This document shows positions 35,502-47,700 of a DNA stretch of 64,000 nt, one piece after another. The position numbers and the translations under genes are program-made. Position 1 is the stretch's first letter. Every line of letters begins with the position of its first letter. The DNA is from Pelodera strongyloides (Eukaryota > Nematoda > Chromadorea > Rhabditida > Rhabditidae), in assembly GCA_036852015.1 (NCBI GenBank), contig JAANDG010000145.1:207288-271287 (forward strand). Direction: 5' to 3'. The notes below the pieces were generated by a model. It was given only the letters and a program-made list of their open reading frames with translations, searched no databases and had not been told where the DNA came from.

Positions 35502-38500
35502 ATGACCGGCGCGCGTAAGTATTGGGTCTTTGCAGTCACCTTTATTAGGTAAGTTTTTTATAGTCTTCACATGTGTTATATTTCGTAGTAAAGTTGACTT
35601 AAACGCCATTATGAATAAAGTATGGTTTAATTCTAGGATGACTTACTTACATTATGCCACCTTCGCTAATTTTCTATGATTTTTAGTTATGGATTGTATC
35701 ATGCTAGTCGAAAAACTCTCGCAGGAGTGAAATCATCAGTGAAAAACGATTGGTTGAGTAATGCGACACACGCGGTATGTTTCTTACTTAACTTTTCTAA
35801 ACTTTATGTTTTCACATGTTCTAATCCTCTTAACAGTTGTGGTTCGTAACAAATGCCAAATACGCAATCGTGCTTCACAAGTACGCAATGCAAGATTGAA
35901 TAGTTTAATCAACCTTTAGTGAAACAACGTTAGTAGGTATGTAATTGATGAAAATCCTTAGTGATCAAGGGCCGTAAGTATTTGTATTTTGTGCATTAAT
36001 GTACTTTCCTTTATTTAGCCATTGTTTCCCTCGGAAGTAGACGCAAAAGCTTTCCTTGGTTCTCTCGATGCAATTTTTATGGGCGCTTATGCTGCGGTGA
36101 GTTTTCGACGTTTTCGTTCGTAAAACTTTTGCACTCGCTCCTTTGAGGTAATTGATCCGGCGTTTGCCTTGAAGGGACAGCTTGCTATTAGTTCAACATT
36201 CGCGCATTTCATTAGTAATGTTCGTGAAACATCGATGTTTCCACTTGGAAATCGCGGGCATTAGGGTAACCATATTTCACAATCACTTTGTCATTGGTTG
36301 GTAGTTTTGCCGCGATATGACTCCTGACTATGAGTAGCGCAATTACACAAATTAAAGTTTTGTTTACCATCTCGAATATCAGTTGCTTAGGTTACATACT
36401 ATACTAAATACTATTAACTCACACAATAGGTGAGTTATTAGGTTTAATTGTAGGCCCTCTTCTTCTGGGGATGGCTCGGCGATCGGTTGAATCCGAAGAA
36501 AGTGGTGGCGGCTGGAATGATTGGATCCTCGATTACGGTATGTTTGTTACTTGCAATCCAAGGATTACTGTATGATTTGAGTTTAGTGAAAGGTTTACGG
36601 TATGTTTTCAGATTCATCTAATGGTTACTGTATGCTTGATATTTATTAATCCGGTAGTACGGTTAGTACGGTATTATGATTTTAGATTAATATAACAAAA
36701 TGACTGCATGATATTCAACTTACAATAGTCGCTCACATGTTCGATATAAGAAAACGCTGATCGTTGTTGAATACATGTAATTATTATCAGTATTTCATTG
36801 TTTGTTCTTTTAGCTGGTCCTGTTTGGAACTCTGCCAAAAATGATGTCATTCTACAATGTACCGTACTTTATTATCACTTACATCGGCTTCGGATTACTC
36901 CAAGCGTGTGGATGGCCATCGGAAATTGCGATTATGGTATGTGCGCATTTCTTCAAAAAACATACGACTTATCATTCTCAAGTATGTACGCATAGTGCAG
37001 AGCCATGAAAACTCATTTAGTGTTGCACTAGTACTTGAACCCTGTTGCTGGCTTACTATTTTGCATTATCCAAATTCAACAAGATGATATTTGTGTATCC
37101 CTAAGATAGTAGATTTATATCGGAAAGGAAATTTTTTAGATTCACTGCGTTGTATTTAGGCGAGCTGGTGGAGCGGCAGTCACCGAGGATTGGTAATGGG
37201 AATCTGGGCGGCTTGTCAGCCAGTTGGCAACATTTTTGGAAGTATTTTCACGGCCCTGGTTCTACCACTGGGTTATGAGGTGAGCGTTCTTTGGTATTAT
37301 CAATATTATGATCAATATTAGGGTGATTATTGATTGTCTTGATTCTGCTTGCTTCCGCTTATTTTTTTAAAACAACTTCTGATCCATCTATGACTGACAT
37401 TGATTGAATTAATATGACCAGTCGCCAGGCCTTAATATGATTTTTTATGCTTCCTTTGATTCTTAGGGGTGGTGTGGTGCACTACGGCATGTTACTCTTA
37501 TCATTGTAATTAATGATAATTAGCAATTAGCACTAATACATGCAAATTTTCTTTACAGTACACGTTTTTGTTCAATGCGGCCATCACTTTCTTGTTTGCC
37601 TTTGTCGTTCTTTTTGCAATTGACAGTCACCCCAATGAGGGACATTCTGACGTGGAACAGGAACAAAGGTTGATCACCCGGTCACAGAGGTAGGGTTTAT
37701 ATTTCGTTTAAAGCGGTACATGACGTGGTTATGAAACTACGCCGGACAACTGTACTTCTTTTTATTGTATGCTAATTTCTGTGCACTGGCAGCACGGATT
37801 GGCACAAAAATTGGTGTAGAATCCATAGAATCTAATGGCCTAGTAGACGTTTCGCAAACCACATACCACACGTCATTCCGCTTTGACATTATTTTGATTT
37901 ACATCATTGTTAGCTTTCTTTTATGCTTTTTTAAATATTTCTATGTTATATGTTACGATACCATGTCGCATCAAATATTGCGAAAGTGGCTTTATGCTCA
38001 CTCAGGGGTCGCGGCGCGCAGATCTATCAAAATATTGCTCATCTTCTAGTCGGAGCACTAAAATTACATTTGTGAAACATTTGACATTCGGTTTCTTAGT
38101 TTTAAGTTATTCGCATTGATTGCTATTTTCGGTTTTGATAGCAAAATGAAGTGACTTTGAAATGTAGGAAAAGAACACAATATATTTCTACTTTATTTGC
38201 AAATATTGCAAACATCCTTTATTTTTGTTTTAGCACTGAAGAGAGCGAACCAATTGGAATAATCACAGCGCTCTTCTTACCTAACGTTCTGGCGGTAAGC
38301 TCATTTTCATTTTCATAACTTTATCGTTTCAGTCATTCAGTGGGTCGGTATTATTTAGTTCTGATGGTCCTTCACCTGCCTGTTAGTGCGTAACTTACTT
38401 GCAAAATTCGTACCATAGGCGTGTAGTGGTTCCGTTAGCAACGTTAGCAACGCGAAAGCCAAAAGGTACCCTAACGCTACTCAGAATTTCACTCTAAACC

Positions 38501-40463
38501 AACTCTTTACAGTACTGTCTATGCAACGCTTGTTTGAAACTGGTCAATTACGCCTTCTTCTTCTGGTTGCCTATGTATCTCACCGAAGCGTATCATTGGT
38601 AGGTTATGTTGCTTTAATACACCATGCACTAGTTTCTTTGTGTGCGCGTTTATTGACCAATTCAAAGTGAAACTTTTTTTATTCTTCTTTTGTACGCTAC
38701 AGAAATTGAAAGTGTATTTTTCGATTCTGTATTCCGTATGCTCTAATGCACGAATTGAGCAATTTCCACTATTTCCAGCTACATGGCCGTACCTTATGGA
38801 ATTTTGTATGATAAAGAAAATCAGAATTTACAAAACAGAAAATATACCAATTGGGTGAATATGTGAATAAACTAATTCAGGGAGGAATCGCGTGCCGATC
38901 AGCTGAGTGTGTGGTACGATGTGGGAGGAATTATCGGAAGTGTGGCTGGCGGATATATCTCTGTGAGTTTTAGAAATACTTTAAATGGGTTGTGGGTAAT
39001 TGGCAGTTAGACATCAAGAGTGGAGCTATGTGGATGAAAAGTTATCATAATCTGTTTGCTCAGCGCCCAGGCGCAGCTGCCTGGGGCGTTTGTACTGTTA
39101 AAGCATTTTGTTAACAATTTGAATTTGAGCAGATTAACAATATATATGCTAGAAAGGCAAGAGAGAATGAAGATCTGTGAGTACAGTCTAATGTTTGGGC
39201 TTCTCACGTGGTTGGTGTCACATTATGCATATTGCATATCATTAATGTTTTTTTATCGATTAATTTGTGTTTAGGATCGGATGGGTTGCCGCGCTCCTAC
39301 AATATCGACAATGTTGATTGTTTCACTAGGAGCCCTCTGGGTTTATGCACAGGTTAGTTTTTGATAACTATTTTGCAGAAAAAAAATACTATTTTGTCTA
39401 CTCTGGTATTAGAATTAGGTATTCTGGTCGACAATAAAGTAGTATAGCAATTAACTGTTTAATTCATGAATTGCTTGTTTTGGTTCATTAGTTACAGTGA
39501 TATGATATGTATGTTGGCGTTCATTGAATGCATTTAAAACTACACAAAGTCCATGTCTTGTCTCAGCACTGTATAATTTATGCCGATCTCTTTAAAAAAA
39601 AACTTCAATTTCATGTTCAGATCGGTCCTCATATGTTCTGGAACGCCCTAGTCATGACAATCGTTGGAATTACCGTTTCGGGACCATATAATTTGATCGT
39701 CGGCTCGATATCGATTGATTTGGGATCACAGCCAGCTTTGGCAGGCAACGATAGGGTAAGGGAGCAGAAATTAGGATGCTTTACTATACGAGACAGATAA
39801 TACCACTAAGTAGTTAGTACACTGCTATGTTAGACTCTCAGCTGTCACTGGTCTGGTCACTAGCGAAGGCTTTATTACGATAAATGTCATGTGTATTTAA
39901 AAGTATGTCTAGTTGCTCGCAGTGTCTCAGTGATGAAATGAAGGGTCTAAGGCCTAAGCGTTAGGAAGAAAATGCTTTTAGAAGAAAATGGTCTAGCTCT
40001 TTATTTATGATGATTTATATAAAATAAGAATCCTAGGCGATGTCAACTGTATCTGGTCTTCTCGACGGAACTGGCTCTGCGGGATCAGCTGTCGGTCAGC
40101 TGATGATCCCAGTTGTACAGCAGATGATTGGATGGCACGCGGTCTTCTATCTTTTTATATCTTTGGTAAGGAATATGATGAGTGGTTTATGCGTGTGTTT
40201 GTTTGTTTGTTTATTTGCACCTATGTATACGCGTGTCTGCCGTTGTCTATGTGAGAAGGGCCCCACATAGGATCGTTACATTATGATCATCCTTGTGAAT
40301 CGTTTAGTCTTTTTTTCTTGATTTATTTTGCCCATTTCAGAATGCAATCTCGGTTCTTTGCATCGCAAAGCGTACGGTAAAAGACTTGAAGCACCTTCTG
40401 ACGGCACGCGGAGGACCGGAGGGAGCGCCGCTTTTGGATGATGATAACTATCATGAAGATTAG
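35502..40463 (+). CDS. SLC37 family sugar-phosphate exchanger (A1-A3 type)
   Basis: Fourteen exons: 35502-35548, 35687-35774, 36019-36096, 36454-36537, 36814-36936, 37160-37279, 37559-37689, 38234-38294, 38513-38598, 38881-38962, 39275-39352, 39621-39755, 40037-40165, 40341-40463; 454 residues, in phase throughout. It is a major facilitator with about 12 hydrophobic segments. Family landmarks: YGLYHASRKTLAGVKSS near the N-terminus, MFS motif WGWLGDRLNPKK (76-87), GFGLLQACGWPSE, HRGLVMGIWAACQPVGNIFG, then GPYNLIVGSISIDLGS and GLLDGTGSAGSAVG in the second half. These fit SLC37A1-A3 better than A4. Members are ER-membrane transporters; A1/A2 exchange glucose-6-phosphate for phosphate. A charged central loop (DSHPNEGHSDVEQEQ) separates the halves. 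MITEs lie in one intron and directly after the stop. Confidence 0.9.
37712..37882. mobile_element. TTAA MITE, family A, 171 bp
   Basis: Left flank TTAA (37708-37711), right flank TTGA (37883-37886). Ends AGCGGTACATGACGTGGTT and ACCACACGTCATTCCGCT. Lies in the SLC37 intron after the exon ending at 37689. Confidence 0.72.
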
Positions 40464-40480
40464 GGTCAACTTGTTTTAGA

Positions 40481-40648
40481 AGCGACGTAACACGTGGTTT
40501 TGAAGTATATGTTGGACAACGCATTCCTATGTCTTGTATGCAAATTGTGCCCCCGTTTGTTGTACTTAAAATCAGACGGGCACTTTGCATGGAATACATG
40601 GAAGTGTAGCTGTCCTGTATTGTTTCACAAGTCGACTGCCATGCCGCG
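40481..40648. mobile_element. Family A MITE in SLC37 3' UTR region
   Basis: Left arm AGCGACGTAACACGTGGTTT and right arm TTTCACAAGTCGACTGCCATGCCGCG match the family A layout and length (about 168 bp). TTAA flanks have decayed. It begins about 18 bp past the SLC37 stop, so it probably forms part of the 3' UTR. A possible poly(A) signal downstream is at 41688-41693. Confidence 0.6.
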
Positions 40649-40868
40649 TAGAGTATCTCGGACGATCTTGGTAAGACATTGCGATTTATATAATACCAGC
40701 CGTTCGAAGAGCCCTACGGGCTCTTCTCCGACTGGAGGAATCGTTCAAAAAAACTTTCATTTACGTGTATGCGGAAACGTATAATTTGGTTCTGGACTTC
40801 AGCGTTTTTGCAAATCATGCAAATTTGCTATCGCACTTCTCTTCTCCTATAATATCCTCGACATATAA

Positions 40869-40950
40869 GCTAGCATAGCTCAACAGGTAGAGCGTTGGAC
40901 TGTGAATCGAGAAATTGTGTTCTGCTGTGGGTTCGAATCCCGCCAGCGTC
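40869..40950 (+). pseudogene. tRNA-like remnant (GTG anticodon position)
   Basis: A-box region TAGCTCAACAGGTAGAGC gives a good D arm, and GTGGGTTCGAATCCCGC gives a good T arm with perfect B box. The anticodon loop CTGTGAA would carry GTG (His) on a stem with one mismatch. The 5' GCTAGCA does not pair with the 3' CAGCGTC, so the acceptor stem is broken. The variable region is long. Most likely a tRNA pseudogene or the head of a SINE. Confidence 0.55.
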
Positions 40951-41029
40951 AAAGATTTTGTATGTTCTATTTCGATTGTGAATAGAAAATTTTCTTTATG
41001 AAAGGATTTCGTTATGTTCACACAAACAA

Positions 41030-41777
41030 AAAAGTAAACCCTTCTCCTTTATATAATAAGATGAGCCAAAATGTTTAGAGACACTTGAGTGGATATACAC
41101 ATACGGTAGAAAATTAGAAAAAGTGTTATTGCTGCTTATCATAGTCCTTTATACTTTGTTTCTTTTAAAGATAATCCGTCTACTTTGATTATTTAAATTG
41201 GTAATGCCAAAACTGTTTGTGATATGATTTTTTTTTTACTGGGATAGTCATAGTTACTGATGTGACATTTCACAGTTTTGTTTAGTTAGAATAAGTTCAA
41301 TAGAATGGGGCTTTAATTACTACGTGGATTATTTCTATGTGTATTGTTTGTCCGTATAGTTTTAATAATTGGATTTTAGACTTGTTTATGAAAATGTCGG
41401 TTCTGTGCAATTTTTTTGTTCATTCCATCTCATAGTTATCACATTCTTTCTTTGTTTTATTTATTGGATAATTATTGCTTTAATGATGATTTTATTCTTT
41501 GTATTTGCATGTTTAATTGCCACACACGTACACGACTTATTGTGATCATTTTCTGTGATTGGACTGTGTTTTTTCTGGACTTTCTATCCTAATTATCAGA
41601 TTTTTATTTTTTTTCATAGCCACGGGTTTTAGTGAAGTATTTATACCGTATATCATTATTATAAGATTTTCGAACCATAAGTTGCACAATAAAGTTGATG
41701 AACTAGATACATTATTGATTATCTGGGATTTAGATACCTTCTTACTGTTTTATTTTGTAGCCTAATGGTGCGATAAA
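41030..41777. other. AT-rich spacer before the satellite
   Basis: No gene. Probable SLC37 transcript end (AATAAA at 41688-41693). The sequence is T-rich on the plus strand. Confidence 0.45.
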
Positions 41778-44700
41778 AGTCGTTTTGAACTCATCCAGCA
41801 TCTTGCCACAGGGTTTTCTGGTACAAAAACCCTGTGCTAGGATTTTGAACTCGTTCAGCATCTTGCCACAGGGTTTTCTGGTACAAAAACCCTGTGCTAG
41901 GATTTTGAACTCGTTTTCATTAACTCGTTCAGCATTTTGCCACAGGGTTTTCTGGTACAAAAACCCTGTTCTGAGATTTTGAACTCGTTTTGAGCCCGTT
42001 CAGCATTTTCGCAGGGTTTTCTGGTACAAAAACCCTGTTCTGTGATTTTGATCTCGTTTTGAACTCGTTCAGCATTTTGCCACAGGGTTTTCTGGTACAA
42101 AAACCCTGTTCTGAGATTTTGAACTCGTTGTGAGCCCGTTCAGCATTTTGCCACAGGGTTTTCTGCTACAAAAAACCCTGTTCTGAGATTTTGAACTCGT
42201 TTTGAGCCCGTTCAGCATTTTGCCACAGGGTTTTCTGGTACAAAAACCCTTTGCTGAGATTTTGACCTCGTTTTGAACTCGTTCAGCATTTTGCCACAGG
42301 GTTTTCTGGTACAAAAACCCTGTTCTGAGATTTTGAACTCGTTCAGCATTTTGCCACAGGGTTTTCTGGTACAAAAACCCTTTGCTGAGATTTTTTACCT
42401 CGTTTTGAACTCGTTCAGCATTTTGCCACAGGGTTTTCTGGTACAAAAACCCTGTTCTGAGATTTTGAACTCGTTTTGAGCCCGTTGAGCATTTTGCCAC
42501 AGGGTTTTCTGGTACAAAAACCCTGTTCTGAGATTTTGAACTCGTTTTGACTCGTTTTTTTTTTTTTGCCACAGGGTTTTCTGGTACAAAAACCCTGTTC
42601 TGAGATTTTGAACTCGTTTTGTGCCCGTTCAGCATTTTGCCACAGGGTTTTCTGGTACAAAAACCCTGTTCTGAGATTTTGAACTCGTTTTGAACTCGTT
42701 CAGCATTTTGCCACAGGGTTTTCTGGTACAAAAACCCTGTTCTGAGATTTTGAACTCTTTCAGCATATTGCCACAGGGTTTTTCTGGTACAAAAACCCTG
42801 TTCTGAGATTTTGAACTCGTTTTAACTCGTTCAGCATATTGCCACAGGGTTTTCTGGTACAAAAACCCTGTTCTGAGATTTTGAACTCGTCTTGAACTCG
42901 TTCAGTATTTTGCCACAGGGTTTTCTGGTACAAAAACCCTGTTCTGAGATTTTGAACTCGTTTTGAGCCCGTTCAGCATTTTGCCACAGGGTTTTCTGGT
43001 ACAAAAACCCTGTTCTGAGATTTTGAACTCGTTTTGAGCCCGTTGAGCATTTTGCCACAGGGTTTTCTGGTACAAAAACCCTGTTCTGAGATTTTGAACT
43101 CGTTTTGAACTCGTTCAGCATTTTGCCACAGGGTTTTCTGGTACAAAAACCCTGTTCTGAGATTTTGAACTCGTTTTGAACTCGTTCAGCATTTTGCCAC
43201 AGGGTTTTCTGGTACAAAAACCCTGTTCTGAGATTTTGAACTCGTTCAGCATTTTGCCACAGGATTTTCTGGTACAAAAACCCTTTGCTGAGAATTTGAC
43301 CTCGTTTTGAACTCGTTCAGCATTTTGCCACAGGGTTTTCTGGTACAAAAACCCTGTTCTGAGATTTTGAACTCGTTTTGAGCCCGTTCAGCATTTTGCC
43401 ACAGGGTTTTCTGGTACAAAAACCCTGTTCTGAGATTTTGAACTCGTTTTTCAGCATTTTGCCACAGGGTTTTCTGGTACAAAAAAACCTTTGCTGAGAT
43501 TTTTACCTCGTTTTGAACTCGTTCAGCATTGCCATCAGGGTTTGGTACAAAAACCCTGTGAGATTTTGAACTCGTTTTGACCGTTCAGCATTTTGGGGGT
43601 TTTCTGGTACAAAAACCTGTTCTGAGATTTTGAACTCGTTTTTTTCATTTTTCAGCATTTTGCCACAGGGTTTTCTGGTACAAAAACCCTGTTCTGAGAT
43701 TTTGAACTCGTTTTGAACTCGTTCAGCATTTTTGCCACAGGGTTTTTGTTCTCTCGTTTTTCAGCATTTTGCCACAGGGTTGTCTGGTACAAAAACCCTG
43801 TTCTGAGATTTTGAACTCGTTCAGCATTTTGCCACAGGGTTTTCTGGTACAAAAACCCCGTTCTGAGATTTTGAACTCTTTCAGCATATTGCCACAGGGT
43901 TTTTCTGGTACAAAAACCCTGTTCTGAGATTTTGAACTCGTCTTGAACTCGTTTCAGATTTTGCCACAGGGTTTTCTGGTACAAAAACCCTGTTCTGAGA
44001 TTTTGAACTCGTTTTGAGCCCGTTCAGCATTTTGCCACAGGGTTTTCTGGTACAAAAACCCTGTTCTGAGATTTTGAACTCGTTTTGAGCTCGTTCAGCA
44101 TTTTGCCACAGGGTTTTCTGGTACAAAAACCCTGTTCTGAGATTTTGAACTCGTTTTGAACTCGTTCAGCATTTTGCCACAGGGTTTTCTGGTACAAAAA
44201 CCCTGTTCTGAGATTTTGAACTCGTTTTGAACTCGTTCAGCATTTTGCCACAGGGTTTTCTGGTACAAAAACCCTGTTCTGAGATTTTGAACTCGTTTTT
44301 GCCGCATTTTTGCCACAGGGTTTTCTGGTACAAAACCCTGTTCTGAGATTTTGAACTCGTTTTGAGCTCCGTTCAGCATTTTGCCACAGGGTTTTCTGGT
44401 ACAAAAACCCTGAGCTGAGAATTTGAACTCGTTTTTTGCGTTCACATTTTTGAACAGGGTTTTGTACGTTGAGAGTTTGAACTCGTTTTTTAGCTCGTTC
44501 AGCATTTTGCCACAGGGTTTCTGGTACAAAAACCCTGTTCTGAGATTTTGAACTCGTTTTGAGCTCGTTCAGCATTTTGCCACAGGGTTTTCTGGTACAA
44601 AAACCCTGTCTGAGATTTTGAACTCGTTTTTTTGAACTCGTTCAGCATTTTGCCACAGGGTTTCTGGTACAAAAACCCTGTTTGAGATTTTGAACTCGTT

Positions 44701-47700
44701 TTGAGCTCGTTCAGCATTTTGCCACAGGGTTTTCTGGTACAAAAACCACTGTTCTGAGATTTTGAACTCGTTTTTGACTCGTTCAGCATTTTGCCACAGG
44801 GTTTTCTGGTACAAAAACACTGTGCTGAGATTTTGAACTCGTTTTTTGAACGTTCAGCATTTTGCCACAGGGTTTTCTGGTACAAAAACCCTGTTCTGAG
44901 ATTTTGAAATCGTTTTGAACTCGTTCAGCATTTTGCCACAGGGTTTTCTGGTAACAAAACCCTGTTGAGCTGAGATTTTTTTTGCAGCATTTTGCCACAG
45001 GGTTTTCTGGTACAAAAACCCTGTTCTGAGATTTTGAACTCGTTTTTGAACTCGTTCAGCATTTTGCCACAGGGTTTTCTGGTACAAAAACACCTGTTCT
45101 GAGATTTGACTCGTTCAGCATCTTGCCACAGGGTTTTTCTGGTACAAAAACCCTGTTTGAGATTTTGAACTCGTTTTGAACTCGTTCAGCATTTTGCCAC
45201 AGGGTTTTCTGGTACAAAAAACCCTGTGCTGAGATTTTGAACTCGTTTTTGACTCGTTCAGCATTTGCCACAGGGTTTTCTGGTACAAAAAACCCTGTTC
45301 TGAGAGATTTTGAACTCGTTTTTGAGCCCGTTCAGCATTTTGCCACAGGGTTTTCTGGTACAAAAACACTGTGCTGAGATTTTGACCTCGTTTTGAACTC
45401 GTTCAGCATTTTGCCACAGGGTTTTCTGGTACAAAAACCCTGTTCTGAGATTTTGAACTCGTTTTGAGCCCGTTCAGCATTTTGCCACAGGGTTTTCTTT
45501 CTGGTACAAAAACCCTGTGCTGAGATTTTGAACTCGTTCAGCATTTTGCCACAGGGTTTTCTGGTACAAAAACCCTGTTCTGAGATTTTGAACTCGTTTT
45601 GAACTCGTTCAGCATTTTGCCACAGGGTTTTCTGGTACAAAAACCCTGTTCTGAGATTTTGAACTCGTTCAGCATTTTGCCACAGGGTTTTCTGGTACAA
45701 AAACCCTGTTTCTGAGATTTTGAACTCGTTTTGAACTCGTTCAGCATTTTGCCACAGGGTTTTCTGGTACAAAAACCCTGTTCTGAGATTTTGAACTCGT
45801 TCAGCATTTTGCCACAGGGTTTTCTGGTACAAAAACCCTTTGCTGAGATTTTTACCTCGTTTTGAACTCGTTCAGCATTTTGCCACAGGGTTTTCTGGTA
45901 CAAAAACCCTGTTCTGAGATTTTGAACTCGTTTTGAGCCCGTTCAGCATTTTGCCACAGGGTTTTCTGGTACAAAAACACTGTGCTGAGATTTTGACCTC
46001 GTTTTGAACTCGTTCAGCATTTTGCCACAGGGTTTTCTGGTACAAAAACCCTGTTCTGAGATTTTGAACTCGTTTTGAGCTCGTTCAGCATTTTTTGCCA
46101 CAGGGTTTTCTGGTACAAAAAACCTGAGCTGAGATTTTGAACCTCGTTTTTTGAACTCGTTCAGCATCTTGCCACAGGGTTTTCTGGTACAAAAACCCTG
46201 TTGCTGAGATTTTGAACTCGTTTTTGAACTCGTTCAGCATCTTGCCACAGGGTTTTCTGGTACAAAAACACCTGAGCTGAGATTTTGAACTCGTTTTTTA
46301 GCTCGTTCAGCATCTTGCCACAGGGTTTTCTGGTACAAAAACACCTGAGCTGAGATTTTGAACTCGTTTTTGAACTCGTTCAGCATCTTTGCCACAGGGT
46401 TTTCTGGTACAAAAACCCTGTTCTGAGATTTTGAACTCGTTCAGCATCTTGCCACAGGGTTTTCTGGTACAAAACCCTGAGCTGAGATTTTGAACTCGTT
46501 TTGAGCCCGTTCAGCATTTTGCCACAGGGTTTCTGGTACAAAAACCCTGAGCTGAGATTTTGAACTTCGTTTTTACTCGTTCAGCATTTTGCCACAGGGT
46601 TTTCTGGTACAAAAACCCTGTTCTGAGATTTTGAACTCGTTTTTAACTCGTTCAGCATCTTGCCACAGGGTTTTCTGGTACAAAAACCTGTTCTGAGATT
46701 TTGAACTCGTCTTTGAACTCGTTCAGCATTTTGCCACAGGGTTTTCTGGTACAAAAACCCTGTTCTGAGATTTTGAACTCGTTTTGAGCTCGTTCAGCAT
46801 TTGCCACAGGGTTTTCTGGTACAAAAACCCTGTTCTGAGATTTTTGAACGTTTTTTGCGTTCAGCATCTTGCCACAGGGTTTTCTGGTACAAAAACCCTG
46901 TTCTGAGATTTTGAACTCGTTTTTACTCGTTCAGCATTTGCCACAGGGTTTGGTACAAAAACCCTGTTCTGAGATTTGAACTCGTTTTGAACTCGTTCAG
47001 CATTTGCCACAGGGTTTTCTGGTACAAAAACCCTGTTCTGAGATTTTGAACTCGTCGTTTTGAGTAGCATTTTGCCACAGGGTTTTTTGGTACAAAAAAC
47101 CCTGTGCTGAGATTTGACCTCGTTTTTTAACTCGGTTCAGCATTTGCCACAGGGTTTTCTGGTACAAAAAACAGCTGAGATTTTGAACTCGTTTTGACCG
47201 TTCAGCATTTTGCCACAGGGTTTTCTGTTACAAAAACAATGTGCTGAGATTTTGACCTCGTTTTGAACTCGTTCAGCATTTTGCCGCAGGGTTTTCTGGT
47301 ACAAAAACCCTGTTCTGAGATTTTGAACTCGTTTGAACTCGTTCAGCATTTTGCCACAGGGTTTTCTGGTACAAAAACCCCGTTCTGAGGTTTTGAACTC
47401 GTTCAGCATTTTGCCACAGGGTTTTCTGGTACAAAAACCCGGTTCTGAGATTTTGTCGTTTTGAACTCGTTCAGCATTTTGCCACAGGGTTTTCTTGTAC
47501 AAAAACCCTGTTCTGAGATTTTGAACTCGTTCAGCATTTTGCCACAGGGTTTTCTGGTACAAAAACCCTTTGCTGAGATTTTGACCTCGTTTTGAACTCG
47601 TTCAGCATTTTGCCACAGGGTTTTCTGGTACAAAAACCCTTTGCTGAGATTTTGACCTCGTTTTGAACTCGTTCAGCATTTTGCCACAGGGTTTTCTGGT

